A DNA stretch of 64,000 nucleotides from Syngnathus acus (taxonomy: Eukaryota > Chordata > Actinopteri > Syngnathiformes > Syngnathidae), in assembly GCF_901709675.1 (NCBI RefSeq), contig NC_051088.1, positions 4,489,664 to 4,553,663 on the forward strand, read 5' to 3'. The position numbers were made by a program, and so were the translations under genes. This document shows, piece by piece, positions 51,966 through 63,841 of the stretch. Position 1 is the first letter of the stretch; each line of letters begins with the position of its first letter. The notes under the pieces are model-generated. The model made no database searches. It was not told where the DNA came from and saw nothing but the letters and a program-made list of their open reading frames with translations.

Positions 51966-52120
51966 GGCTCCGTGACGTCAGCACGTCTCTTTATAAATGC
52001 GCTCGTGTTCTCAAAACTCCACCCAGCATCTTCTTAAAGGAGAAACGCTCCTTTAAAAGTTCAACAAAACAAGCATCAATTTAGGAGGTTTTTTTTCTTT
52101 TTTTACATTGACGTCACACA
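51966..52120 (-). promoter_or_regulatory. errfi1: errfi1 core promoter: TATA box and two consensus CREs
   Basis: TATA box TTTATAAAG on the minus strand at 51989-51997. Perfect palindromic cAMP-response elements TGACGTCA lie at 51973-51980, between TATA and the inferred start, and at 52109-52116. An inducible, TATA-driven, CREB/ATF-responsive promoter suits an immediate-early feedback inhibitor. The functional reading is inference from motifs. Confidence 0.6.
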
Positions 52121-55119
52121 CATCCGGCGTGCAAAAACTCTGATTGCACCACTAGTAAATACTTCTGTCATTTGACCAAGGACGAGTCATTGCTGAAACA
52201 GGCTAAATGGCTTGACTCTGTTGTACGATTGCGTCAGTTGGATACGCAGGTACATTCTGCCTTTAATTGTTTTAACCAAACGTTGCTGGCATGGCTTGAT
52301 GAATAATAAATTATAGTTTTGTACGTTTTTTGCAGAGATCTTCAAAGTGCGGTACTCGTTTTCTTGAGTTATCTTTAACTTACGTACATTTGTATTTTTG
52401 TCTTTGACCTTTTTTGAACTGTTATGTGAGATGCGTATGAATTGAATCATCGTGTCAGTACAGCTTTTTTTATTTCTCTACGTTGAAATGTTAGTCTTCA
52501 TATTGTGCATATATTGAGATGGTGGCTTTCCATAGTTATAAAAAAAAAAAAAAAAAAATCATTAAGGATAAAACTCCCGTCTTGTTTTTGATGAACACAC
52601 AGGCCATCCACACTACTGTATTTTAATTTTGGTAATGATTGTGGTACTTGAAGAGATAATAATTTTTAGGTAATATTTGGTATATAAAGTTTGAAAACCA
52701 CTGATTTACTGCAATCTTGACACCAGTATTGCTTTAGCATAGGTTTTTGATAACCAAGAGCATGTTCCAAATTCTGGTTACATTGCCGCTGTATGAATGT
52801 AACGCCATCATTTAATCAAGGATCCCCTACGTTTTAACCAGATGAATCTGAATCTTCCATTTTTATTTTTTTATTTTGGGTGGTTGGGTGTGTAGTAAAG
52901 ATTTAAATGCATTTAAGTCTTTTTTAGGTTCAGACTAAATGATATGGATGGGACACAATCCATATAAGGCCCACTACATACCATTGTGACTAACCTGGAC
53001 AATCGGGAATTAAATCCAGTTGGTGACTCACACCAGGCCTTACACATGTATCAACTCCCTGGCAATGGACAAATGGAGACCCCTGTTCTTAGCAGGGAAC
53101 AACATTTTGAGGTGCTACTCTTTTTAATGAACCACAAACAACATTGTGCTTTTGTGGACTGTGCTGTCATCTGTAACTGTGAGAGGAGTGTGTGCGTATT
53201 CAAATGGCTCTTGCCAATAAGCACCCAAATTTATTGAGTCCACACATGTATTTCGGTAACAGTTTGCACAAATTAGAAATATATTATGATATTTCTGTAA
53301 TACAGTATACAGTATTTATGTACATTACGGCTTGGCAACTGGATCTCACTTTATACTCAAAACGATACTTTTTTTGCGACAGCCCATGTGATGACAACAT
53401 GGCATTTTTTTAATTGGCTGTTACATCTGGAACATTGCAACGCTATTCAACTGCGATTCAAATTTCAAATCGGACCACAACTAATTGTCAACAGACTGCC
53501 ACTCGTGAAAATGAGTTGTATATCCCCAAACACTGTGCAACAGTTCAGTGGCAAGGTTAGTAGTGATCGTTGTGTAACGGTTGACAGGAAATTGCCCTCC
53601 ACGATGCAGTTAAGCAATTTTTAAGTGACCTGGGTGAAAATCTTATGTGGGTGCCTTGAGACACTGCAAATACAAGACGTGACTTTTAGTGAAGTTGTTC
53701 TATGTTTCAATCCTTATAAAGGAATAATGCATGGAATAGAGGAATAACTCCTGGGTGGAAAAATACCCATCCTGTTGTTTGATCATATGCGTACGTGACT
53801 GATGGACAAACCTCTGACACAGAAATCGATCCTCCTACGCCATCAAACAAACACTCCTTGTTTTTCAGTTCAGCTCTATTTACCTTGAGAAACGTCAACA
53901 TACCCTTCCGTGAATCAGTCCACTTTACTCATCTACCGAGCTATCAAGGCCGAGCCAGTGGAATGGCTGACTGTACTATGACAAATGTAAGGGGCACTAC
54001 AATTGTGTCGTAAATGGAAATAAAAATAATGGGATTGGTTGTAAAATATTTCAAATGTTTAAAAGAAAATAAACGAGTCCCCCTTTTAGCTATCAATGTC
54101 ATTCCCGTGGTAATATATTCTAAATTCACCAGCTGTGTGAATTGACCAGTAGATTTTCTGTTTCAATTGATAGTGAATCAGTCCTCTTCATTAGCTGTTC
54201 ACATTTTGATATAATGACAACACCAAACAATTAACAGTAATTCCAATGGGATATTCTCAGGGGTTGGTGGAGGTGAGCATGTCATGTGTCATCAGCGGTT
54301 TTCAACAGAGATGCAGAACAATAGGAACAGTCACAGAAAGGCAGGAGATGACTTTGAAAATGGATTGGTTGTTTAATGGATCAAACAGCACTTGTGTATT
54401 TTGCCATTCAGTAGCTAACTACTTTTGGCTGTCTAATCAAGAGATATGAAATCAGTGCAAACAGGTTTTGATCATTTATCTGCTATTGAAATTTTTTGCT
54501 GCCATATTCTCCCAACTCTCCTCATTGATCATTTCTTTCTTTTTCCCTCCCAACACAAAAAGTTTGATCTGATTTAAAGAAAATGTTTTCTTTATTTGTA
54601 CACTTTTAAAAGGGTCGCCACACATTGACCCGCAACATAAGAATAATATACATGATCTTGAAACAATTAGCGTGTCTTTTTAAAAACTCCCAATTTCCTT
54701 CTTACAGGGCTCTCAGTGTCACTAACATCCATGTTTTTGGACAGTGGGAAAAAAGCAGCACTAAACTCAAGAAAGCACAGAGAGAACATGTAAACTCTTC
54801 ACATAATGTCCCAACAGGCACAGATTCAAATGTGAAATGTTCTTCCAGAGAGAGCTGAACACTGGGCCACTGAACTCCAGATCAAATAAATCAATAAAAA
54901 AAAAGATACCGGATGACTCAGTGAACAATTGCTCCCATCCATTTTGATCATCCTTTCCACTGATCCTGTGGCAATAAAACCATCACATATTATATAGCAA
55001 GGAGTGGTTTTTACACACACGTATGCTGTGTGTGTAAACTTATCAAATGAACATTATTGCTGCAATCACTTGTTATCCTGGTCCAGTACTCCGTTTGCTC
55101 AAAGAATACTCAGCATTAG

Positions 55120-55214
55120 TTTCACATCCTGTTCCACACATCCACATCCTAACACTTTGAGATTCCCATGGAATGTAAAGTGCGTTACAAATAAAATGTA
55201 TTATTATTATTAAA
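55120..55214 (+). repeat. Retroposon-like tail ending in (ATT)n
   Basis: The phrase TGTAAAGTGCGTTACAAATAAA followed by ATGTATTATTATTATTA resembles the 3' end of a fish LINE/SINE family whose tail reads ...GCGCTATATAAATAAAA(TT A)n. Only the tail is recognisable; the 5' limit is unclear. Confidence 0.4.
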
Positions 55215-55324
55215 CATAAAATGAATTACTCATAGAGTATTTAAAAACAACCACATACAGTAACTTTTGCTTAATCAGTTTAGCTTAATGCTAACCAACA
55301 AGCAATGCCAAACACCATTGATGG

Positions 55325-55620
55325 GTGGGTGAATGAATAGCGTTGATGTTGCAACCCTTCAGGCAGATCCGGCATTGATCTGTTCACTAATGGTGTGGTT
55401 CTTATCTGGCCTGACTCCCATATAGCAAGGGTTCAATTCCCATGCACTCAGTGGCCAAACGAGGGACAGTGGTTGTCTATCCAAACAGTAAAGGTGTGAC
55501 TGACTTCCGACCAGTCCAGGGTGTTGTCCGCCAATCTTGAATGAGCTCTGATAGACTCAAACTCCCTGTCACAGTGAACAGGATACGCTGTATAGAAAAT
55601 AGATGGATGAATGGAAACAG
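55325..55620 (+). repeat. tRNA-derived SINE copy, diverged
   Basis: The segment has a tRNA-like head with a box-B-type GGGTTCAATTCCC at about 55429-55441. The body then reads GACCAGTCCAGGGTGTTGTCCGCC, and the tail ends in a TATAGAAAATAGATGGATGAATGG stretch. This order, tRNA promoter box, fixed body, then a (GATGGAT)n-type tail, is typical of an abundant teleost SINE. The copy is clearly mutated. A piece of the same tail (GCTATAGAAAGTAGATGGATG) occurs at about 41032-41052 in emc1 intron 20. Confidence 0.65.
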
Positions 55621-58331
55621 AAGAGTCATAAAATCTCTCTTTGATGAATCTTTCATGACTATAGTGTCACACACATCTGTTCTGTTCTGTGCCCCGCTGT
55701 GACTGGGCAGCCAGAGGTTTGGGGTGTGGCTTAAGCAGGAAAAGCTCCTTTTGGTCATTAATCAGTATTAAACATGAAATTGAAATAAAGGGGAAAACAG
55801 TGTGCCTTAAATGTAAATGTGTAAATGTCACACTGTAAAAGCCACATCAAGGTGATTGGACATCATTCCTCTGTGGGCGCATGTTGTGACCCAGGATGTT
55901 CAGAGCTGTGGAGGTTGTTGTCAGGGCGGGCCCATCTCCCACTGGTGGAGGTCAAGTCATTTCCTGCTCTGAGAGCCCCTGTGTCCCTCACAGCTGTCAG
56001 TTCAGTCAGAAAGCCAACTCCCACATTTGGTGAGCTTTCTTAGATAGGAGGCATTGCTATGAAGGAGGAACTGTACAAAACTATGCCAAACAAGGACTTC
56101 TTTTCATGAACTGTAATTCCAGGTTTGGAGTTGCTGAGAGTCTTTTGGCATTGGTGAGTGGGAATGTTTGCAGGTGCAGATTTGTGGGATGTTTGGTATG
56201 ATATGCTATCTATGATAGATAACCAGCACATTAGCACCACATTTTGACAGCAGGAACTTTCCTCCAGAACTAGGAGCTTTATGAGGAACTTGTGTATTAG
56301 CACCATGGGAAGTGTAAATTTAATTACAGGGTGCTTAATTGAGCCCATCAAGTCCTTTGCAGTTTTCAAGGGACACAAAACACTCCTTAAGAAATTGCAT
56401 ATGAGTTATCATTTGGACAGATGTGAAGCCATCACCGTTTAACAGCTTCGGTTTTACAGTTTTTGCAAGCACGTGACGGCTCATTGACATTGGAACATTG
56501 TTGCAAGATGATGCTTAGCAAGATGTTATTCAATCCCTGAAATAGGATATTTTTTTGACAAGCCACGTATGGGACAGACCACTGATGAAAACAGCAAACT
56601 TCCACCTGGAGAGTCACAAACTTCTGCTTGAACCCTTGGAACAACATGAAGTCAGTACTGGGAGAGCTTTACAGCTCTCCAAAGCATCCGCTGAATTGAG
56701 CTTTAGTTGACGTTGAGTTACAGTGCAGCCCTCCGGATAGACTTTCCTTGGGTTTGTGTTTGGTGTTTTCGTCAGTGGTGTTGGTAGCAGGCCGTCTGCT
56801 GGGGATCTTGTTTCTAGAAACTTTCTGTGGGCAGCATAAATTGTAATTGAGTGTATGTGACAGACGTACAAGTTTGGTGCCGAATTGCAATCTGTGACAG
56901 ACTTCTTGCCAGGTGGCAATTTTACTACCCCAATGTAAACTAGCGACAAATAGCCATTCACGCATATAGACAAATTGGATCCTCCAATAAAAGTCGATAA
57001 TACACTGTCGATCTTTTTAGTACTGCCAGACAAAAGAACAAATTGGTCTTGTTCAGGCTTCAGAGACAGACTGTATCTGTCTTCCATCTCAAGGTGGATG
57101 AAGGCAATGTTTGTGTTAACATTCGTGCTTCATGGTAAATGCATCTGTGCTCAGTTGATATGCTGACACGGTGTCACGGGGAATTCCCTTATAGAAGAAC
57201 CAGCTGTGTACAAACATGTAATAGTAATTACAGCCAGACTGCTGTTCTCAATCTACCCGTTATGCTTGAATTCCTTGCTGTTCATCCCAATGTGCCTAAA
57301 TTTGTATAAGAAGCGCAAATAGTTTTCTTTTCCAATGTTGAGTCTTTTAAGGCTTCATAAGAAATACGTGTGTGTTATTTGTAAAAGTGAAGCTGAAGAA
57401 AACACACACATTTATTTTATGTGTTAGTGTATTTATGGAATTGATGAATAATGTGAATTGCCAGGCTACAAAATGGTGAAACTAGGTGCGGCATCATCCA
57501 ACACTTGAGAAACCCTCAAGTGCTGTATGCTCCTTCCCACCCACAACTTCCGTCACATTGACATGGAACAATAATGATTTCATTCAAACTGCACAGCCTT
57601 TTTCTTCATCATATATGAACTTCATTTTGCCCCATTTTGTTGCCCCTTACGACAGAACGTGATTTGAAAAACCTGCCACTTTTTTTAATGCAGGGATTAA
57701 AATGCTTTTTTTCTTTTTGTGATCGACACTGGCAAGTAGGAAGAAGCAGGAAATAATAAAACTCCTCGGATATCTGAGTGGGCTTTGCAACATGACCTTT
57801 GACCTCAAAGCGTGAGGGGATACAGCTCAGTTATCAAATAATCAACCGCCACATGGAGGAGGACGAGGAGGAGGACTAGCCGAGGATTGATGGTCCCTTT
57901 GAACGCTGGCTTCAAGGAGAAAAAATGTCAAACAATCCTAATTTTCCAGAGCATGAATAACTTTTAGTATGGCGAAGTACAATTGTTCAGCACTGTACAT
58001 TGTGACCACTGTAACATGAACAAAGATGTGTTTTGTCTGGGACAAAAAAATACAAGATAAAGACATACAAATCAGTCAGATTTTTCCAAAATAGTCATAC
58101 ATAACATTATTATATATGTAAAAAAAAACGTTTGGCAGTCTGGGAAAAAAAAAAATCGCATTCCAAAAATGCAACTTTATTCTTGTAATACAACTTGAAC
58201 TACTTGTATTCTGGAAAAGATGTCATTATTATCTTAAAAGCAAGGTGTATTCTTAAAATAGCTTACCTTTTGTTCTCCAAAACAGGATGTCATTACTATG
58301 TTCCTTACCCCCCCCTAAAACCCCCCCAAAT

Positions 58332-58770
58332 TATTCAAGATTCAAGAGTTTTTTATTCGCCATGTTTGAGCGTGCCAAACAAGGAATTTGACTTCGGTAA
58401 ATCACACCCTCTGTTCAACATTTAGGTGACTAACAACACTCAGGACATGTGAAAAATGGCAAATATTCTCAAACATCCCCTGACCTTAAACTCCCAAAAG
58501 GGCAAGGAAAAACTCAAAACTCCAGCTAGGGGAAATGAGAAACCTTGAGAAGAGACCACAGATGGGAAGGTCCCTCTTCCAGGATGACCAGGCTGCAATG
58601 GATGCAGAGAGGACACATAGTACAAACAGTGTAGACAAATTCAAAAAGGTGTGGAGAGCAGGATGTTATTGTACAGTAATGACTCTGAGACTCTAAGAGT
58701 GGTGTGAGTTCATCAGAGCACTGGGGGAAGAAGCTGTCTCTGTGTCTGCTGGTTTGATGTGAGTTTTATT
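58332..58770 (+). repeat. Interspersed repeat fragment (unclassified, fish-type)
   Basis: The block starts ATTCAAGATTCAAGAGTTTT and contains phrases such as AAGGAATTTGACTTCGGTAA, GAAACCTTGAGAAGAGACCAC and, near its end, GGGGGAAGAAGCTGTCTCTG. I recognise these as belonging to a highly repeated fish retroelement. No intact open frame is present. Boundaries and class are uncertain. Confidence 0.5.
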
Positions 58771-59504
58771 TTTAAAAATGACACATCAAAATCATATCAG
58801 GGCTATTAGACACCTAAAGGTAGGTAGGCGTAATTGGTTTGATATGTTTGCTTTATTGATGCACATGTCAAATGTACCATATGTAGGGACACACAACATA
58901 ATTTATAACAAATTATTTTGCAGACCATCACGATATGGCATATGACCCCTGGACCACCGCTGTATTCCACAGAATAATGAGGTCATCTCTGACTGCACAG
59001 CATTTTATTAGCAACGGAAGAATTTGTGTGTTTGTGTGAAAGTGTGCATTTCTTGCTCAGCGCCGCTGCATAGTTCACAATCCTAGGCCATGACAAAGTA
59101 AGCAGTTCCTTTTCCCTGTATTTTCTCCTTTCGTTCTTCCACCCTCCAGTTTTTTCGTCTGCCCTAGTCCCGCTCCATCATTTCCTGTTGAGTCACCATG
59201 AGCAAGAACTCTTATTGGACGATTAATTCAGCTGAAAATCCCCACACGCTGCCACTCGTCACAGCATGTCGCTGGAAAAAGAAGAGTAACATATTACGAG
59301 GAAGAAATCAAAAGTTTTTTTTCCTTGAAACCTTGCTATAACACTAAGGTGAATGGAATTAACCGCACCAGTCAATGAAGATCCATTGCTCTGAGCTGTT
59401 TGATGTGTCATAACTGACTTAAGAGGGAGGAAGTGATGCCATCGTGAGGTTAAAGCCCACGTTAAAAGCGTGGGCAGCATGTGCCCCCGTGTGCGAGGGA
59501 GGGC

Positions 59505-59565
59505 AGCAGGGGGCGGGACTCTCTGACAGTTGACTCATTCAAAAAACAGCTTGTGACTCATAGTG
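59505..59565. promoter_or_regulatory. Candidate AP-1/GC-box regulatory cluster
   Basis: Within 60 bp are GGGGGCGGGAC (about 59507-59517, SP1-type GC box) and two perfect AP-1 sites TGACTCA at 59531-59537 and 59554-59560, spaced 23 bp apart. No gene starts beside it on the visible evidence, so it may be a distal enhancer. Confidence 0.4.
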
Positions 59566-60559
59566 CAAGTTCCTGGAGCAAATCAGGCACTTGTGTGCGT
59601 CTGTTTTGTTGTGAGGACTGAATGACTCCGTTAAGGATAAGACAACTCCAGTTTGACCTTTAGCTCTGTCTTAACGTGCACGTAGAGTATATACGTACTG
59701 TACTTGTGTCAGATTTGACTGCAGGACAGTCTAGTGTCAGCCGACACATGCATCGGGTCAAAGTTTGCACTGATTTTGCGGTGATTCAATCATGACATCA
59801 TTGTGGTACACACCCTTTTTGCCACTGTACACCAGCGGAGCCTGTTCCTAAAAGTAATTCTATTTTTAGTGTATCTTCCAGGTTTTATACGCAGTATACT
59901 ATATTCTGTTCAAATGTCTATTTCAAACTCATAAGAGATGCGAATTTGAAATTAAGAAAATAGTCTAAATGAGAGCTACAACATCATCAAACACAAATAT
60001 CTCACTGACACTTCAATAGCTCTGCAAATAAAAAGTTTTTACTCAAAAATGATCCACCTGAGCACAGAGAAAAAGATATTAGTCAGACATGATGTGTTCT
60101 ATTAAGGCCTACTAACAATGTGCTGTTGTTTACGTTATCATTTGACAGCAATTAAAAACGACACCTCCCAACATTCACTTCACTATCATCCTACGTGCAG
60201 GACAGACGTCCTTAATATTTATTTTTTGTACTGATTCTTTTTGCACTTAGTCCTACACTTACACTGTAGTTTAGTTGTAAATGTCAGTGATTACAATATG
60301 TTGAATGTAATACTGTCATCTTTTTTTTGTGTTTGTTATTATTCTGGGCGGTTATATTATAGTGCCTGATTTAATAAATATAAAAAAAAAGTATAGCATT
60401 AGGTAGGTACTAGGTAGATAGGTACAGTAGAGATAAACGTGAGCCCTTGAAAAACCGATAGATACATAGAGAAAGAGAAAGCAATCATTTTATTAGCGCA
60501 CAGTAAATTCAAGAATGTGACCAATTACGTCATACATCCGCGAGCTCTGTATCATAGTG

Positions 60560-60690
60560 TTGTGTAATAAACACGGAAGTGAGTACACAGCCGGTGCATG
60601 ACGTCACGACAGGAGCAGCCACCGAGCTTGGACATGACGACCGCATTTATGAACACCATTCACTTACCGTCGACGTACAACGTGAGCTAA
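60560..60690 (+). promoter_or_regulatory. Candidate promoter and first exon upstream of the coiled-coil gene
   Basis: An ETS-like ACGGAAGTGAG (60572-60582) is followed by a perfect CRE TGACGTCA (60599-60606). A stretch then ends in ACAAC|GTGAGC (donor at 60682). CpGs are more frequent here than in the surroundings. It could be the non-coding first exon of the gene whose coding starts at 62329, giving a 1.6-kb first intron. This link is inference. Confidence 0.4.
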
Positions 60691-62298
60691 GAAGAAAATA
60701 ACCTGCCTTAGCGAGCTAAACAATAACTAGTAACTGGAAATGTTTTCGTTTTGTGTCCGAAGCCGACTACCGTTAGCCTCACGTTAGCCTTGACGTCACT
60801 ACAATGACTAGGCGGACGTGTACTCCGTGGACTGTTGGACGTGATGCTACGTGAGCTCGCAACCTGAGCTAACCTGCAGGGGGAGACAAAGCAGCAGCAT
60901 CAGGTCAAAACCAACTTCCCCCCCCATTTATTAAACTAAAGTTAGATAGATAACCCGATAGATAAATAGATAGAGAGCTAAAGAGATAGCCATAATCTAA
61001 ATGTTCTATAGTAATGCATGATGTGGACGATAATCGCAAAGCACTGAATGGCCGTCAGGCGTAGCTGGCAAATACCCTGTGAGTAGGACGTGTGTTTGGG
61101 TGCTGCTGAGGCGATATTTAGTTTTTTTGTGCAATGCAGGGGCTGAGCTACAGGGTAGTTAGGGGTGGCCAGGATTCATCGTAATACAGCACATGTTTGA
61201 AGAATTTGTCTAGAATAGAATGTTTGGTGCTTGTCAAAGTCAGTTGCATTATTTTTACATTTACATTTTTACAAAAAAAAAAGAACATGGCTGAGGAGTC
61301 ATTGTTTATCATACCATCCAAAATCATGGTTTTATGAAATGAATCGCACATATCCACAACCATGCTCAACACATTCAGAATATCCTACGAGCAAGAGCAA
61401 ACCAAAATCAAAAACAGAATTTAGAATTCTGAGGAACGACGTGATTTCGATCCTTTTGTGCCTTTTAATTAGGAGTTGAATCAATTGCAGTTTGCATAAC
61501 AGTGTCATCTCTGATCGATGCATGAGCTAGAAGTAGAAGCAAGGACAAATGAAATTGCATCATAAACTCAGCCAAATATTGACTTTTACTTATTCTTGAT
61601 CCTGCTTGTATTATGAGTGTGTTGAGCAAGGTTGTGGATATTGTGTGCATGTTATTTTACGACACCTTGAGGTGAGAATGACTTGAGTTGGGAGGTTGCT
61701 CTAGTATGCTGATGTTCTTCTTGGCCAAGAACTGCCAAATGTGATCAGGGCATTGGGACCCGGGGCGCTGTCATGTTTTTTTCCCCCAACTCACCTCTTC
61801 TCGTACACTGAGCTTTGGCCCATTTTGCATGCCACTGCCGTGTGTGTGTGTGTGTGTGTACACGCGTGTGTGTGTGTGTGTGTGTGTACACGCGTGTGTG
61901 CGTGTGTGTACTCTTTCCAAAAACATGCACATAAGGTTCATTGATCACTTTAAATTGTTTTTAGCTGTGGATGTATACGTAATAAATGGAGGGATCTAAT
62001 ATCTATCTGCAGTTAGTCACATTAAAATATTGAAATGTAAATGTGCTACTATTCCAGTCAAATATTCTACAGTCATGTTTGTGCAATGAATTTAGCGTGA
62101 TTACATCCTGCTCTTTTATGTAAATAAGAAATAGTATTTATGTAGATGTGATACTTTTATTATAATCTTGCCATGTTATTTCAAGTAATTCCTTTGCCCC
62201 ATTGAAATGTATTTCCTGCAAAAGATGAGCATATGTCACGCAAAAGTGCAGTGTTTTCCAAAAACTTTAATCTAGTCAACTCTTGTGTCCTTTCTCAG
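60691..62298 (+). other. Presumed first intron of the coiled-coil gene
   Basis: About 1.6 kb between the candidate promoter/exon 1 and the first coding exon. It holds a short GATA-rich simple repeat (about 60945-60985) and the (TG)n microsatellite at 61840-61910. Small open frames here are short and unsupported. Confidence 0.4.
61840..61910. repeat. (TG)n microsatellite with interspersed TACACGCG units
   Basis: A 71-bp alternating purine-pyrimidine tract: (TG)9, TACACGCG, (TG)n, TACACGCG, then TGTGTGCGTG. Open frames on both strands across it encode only repetitive His-Thr or Val-Cys runs and are artefacts. Such tracts can adopt Z-DNA. Confidence 0.95.
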
Positions 62299-62328
62299 AC
62301 TGGAGACGTGCTCTCACTCTCATGAAAC

Positions 62329-63686
62329 ATGAGGCGATCTGTCCGAGGTCGATCACAGGAAGAAAATCGTAAGTTACATCACACAAGGTGGAACTTTGTG
62401 GCTCTTATTGGCCACAAACACAATGCCTTATCAAAAAGAATTTTCTGTGATTATACTGGACCAACAACAATGTAGAAATGTTTAAATAATCACACACTCT
62501 CAGAAAAATATGCTTGTCCCTTTATCAGGTACATTATTGTGACTTGTTCCTGTAGTACCAGACAGTTTTGCCCTATCTGTTTCACCCAAAAAAACAATTA
62601 CATATAAACAGTTATTTTGTACGATTAAATTACAATTTCATTTTTTAAATGCAGCTGAAAATGACCTGCAAAAATTGAAGCTACAATATCGTCAAGCTGT
62701 AAAAGACAAACAGGCATACGATGACAAAATTGAAGCACTCCTCCTGAAAGACAGGCAAGTGGGTTACTTTTTTATTCTTTTTATTCGAATCAACTTTTAT
62801 TGATCATTTGTGTCCTTGCCCCACGAAAACATGAATGCTCAGTCTCCTCCTGTTGACTTGAAGTGCAATTTTATTTGTCTTTTTTCATGTCTAAGCAGCA
62901 GGGAGATCCAAAGGCTCCAGACTGAACAAGATGAAATGCAACACATCCTCACCATCGCTCAGAGTAATTGCAACCAAAAGAAAGAAGTCAATGCTACGTC
63001 AGATCTTCATAGTCTTTTGAACAATGAGGAGAAAATAGAGGAAGAGCTACAGTTGAACAAAATCAAACTAGTGGCTTTCAAAAAGGAGGTGAGAACTGTT
63101 ATGCTAAAAAACGTTGCTTTAATGCTGCAGAGTGTCATGGGAACACCCCACCTTTGGCTTTCTTTCCAGATTGTAGAATGGGAGAGGAAGCTGGTCGCAC
63201 AGAGGGGGCTGACTGCACCGCATAATGCAAAATGTGAAGACACTTCTATCAAGGATATCGTGTCGAAAGAGGACAAACTATACAAGGTCAGTGCTTCATC
63301 ACGAGCATCTATCAGCGTTCAAAGCCGAAAGCAGTCACGTAACATTCCTTTTTAAAGGGTCATATATGCTTCAATGAGCTGATGATTAGGAACGGCCAGT
63401 TAAAGCAGGAAATAGATACGCTGGAGATGCAAAAGAGCGAGTTCCTGCAAATTCAGCTTCAGCTGAGGAAGGTCAGTCCCGTGAAAGCTACTGTTCAAAT
63501 GTTTCTGTAAAATTCATGATGCAATTGTGTTTAGCATTGCTCTAGTTTGTCACTGCAGGAATGCGAAAATTGCTTCTGAACGGCAAATGTTTGCTGATGA
63601 CCGTGTTGTCTTCTCCAGGAGTTGCAAGCCCTCCGCAAGGAAATTTCTGACTTGAGCGCTATGTGTACTAAAGCCAACAACGCCAG
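62329..63686 (+). CDS. Coiled-coil protein, outer-dynein-arm docking family-like (5' exons; continues past right edge)
   Basis: Six coding exons are visible: 62329-62368 (acceptor at 62299), 62655-62754, 62902-63088, 63170-63286, 63358-63471 and 63619-63686. All are in phase, giving about 208 residues before the edge. The product starts MRRSVRGRSQEEN and is almost entirely charged heptad coiled coil (LQKLKLQYRQAVKDKQAYDD, EEELQLNKIKLVAFKKE, FNELMIRNGQLKQEIDTLE). The QYR...DKQAY...REIQRLQTEQDE opening and the FNELMIRNGQLKQEI...LRKELQ segment resemble ODAD1 (CCDC114), CCDC63 and CCDC183, related to the algal ODA docking protein DC2, which tethers outer dynein arms to axonemal doublets. I cannot tell which member it is, so no symbol is given. 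A second ATG at 62322 is out of frame. The intron after 62754 has a GC donor. Confidence 0.62.
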
Positions 63687-63841
63687 GTGAATCTTTATCT
63701 TTACATCTTAGTAGTTTCTTTACCTGTTCAACCACAAGTGCACATATGTAAGTTGATCTGATTTCTTTTTATCTTCCACAAGTAAGTGAAGGAACTGTTT
63801 TTTACACATGCTAAATATCCATCGAATCCCCTATATTCAGG

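Larger units (their letters stand above)
52121..60540. other. Gene-poor intergenic region
   Basis: About 8.4 kb between the errfi1 promoter and the next promoter-like region. Apart from the repeats entered separately I see no gene. Open frames at 52986-54013 and 56040-57087 have no recognisable domains, no start context and no splice-compatible neighbours. The longest (157 codons, minus, 56614-57087) is unexplained but unsupported. Base composition is A/T-rich throughout. Confidence 0.55.

Noticed and set aside
55825-56043. 72-codon plus-strand frame (MSHCKSHIKV...) with fairly GC-rich sequence
   Set aside because: I considered an isolated exon or conserved element, but no flanking splice sites give a convincing exon and no domain is recognisable.
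61741-61948. Open frames on both strands with Cys-Val or His-Thr runs
   Set aside because: They are produced by the (TG)n microsatellite.
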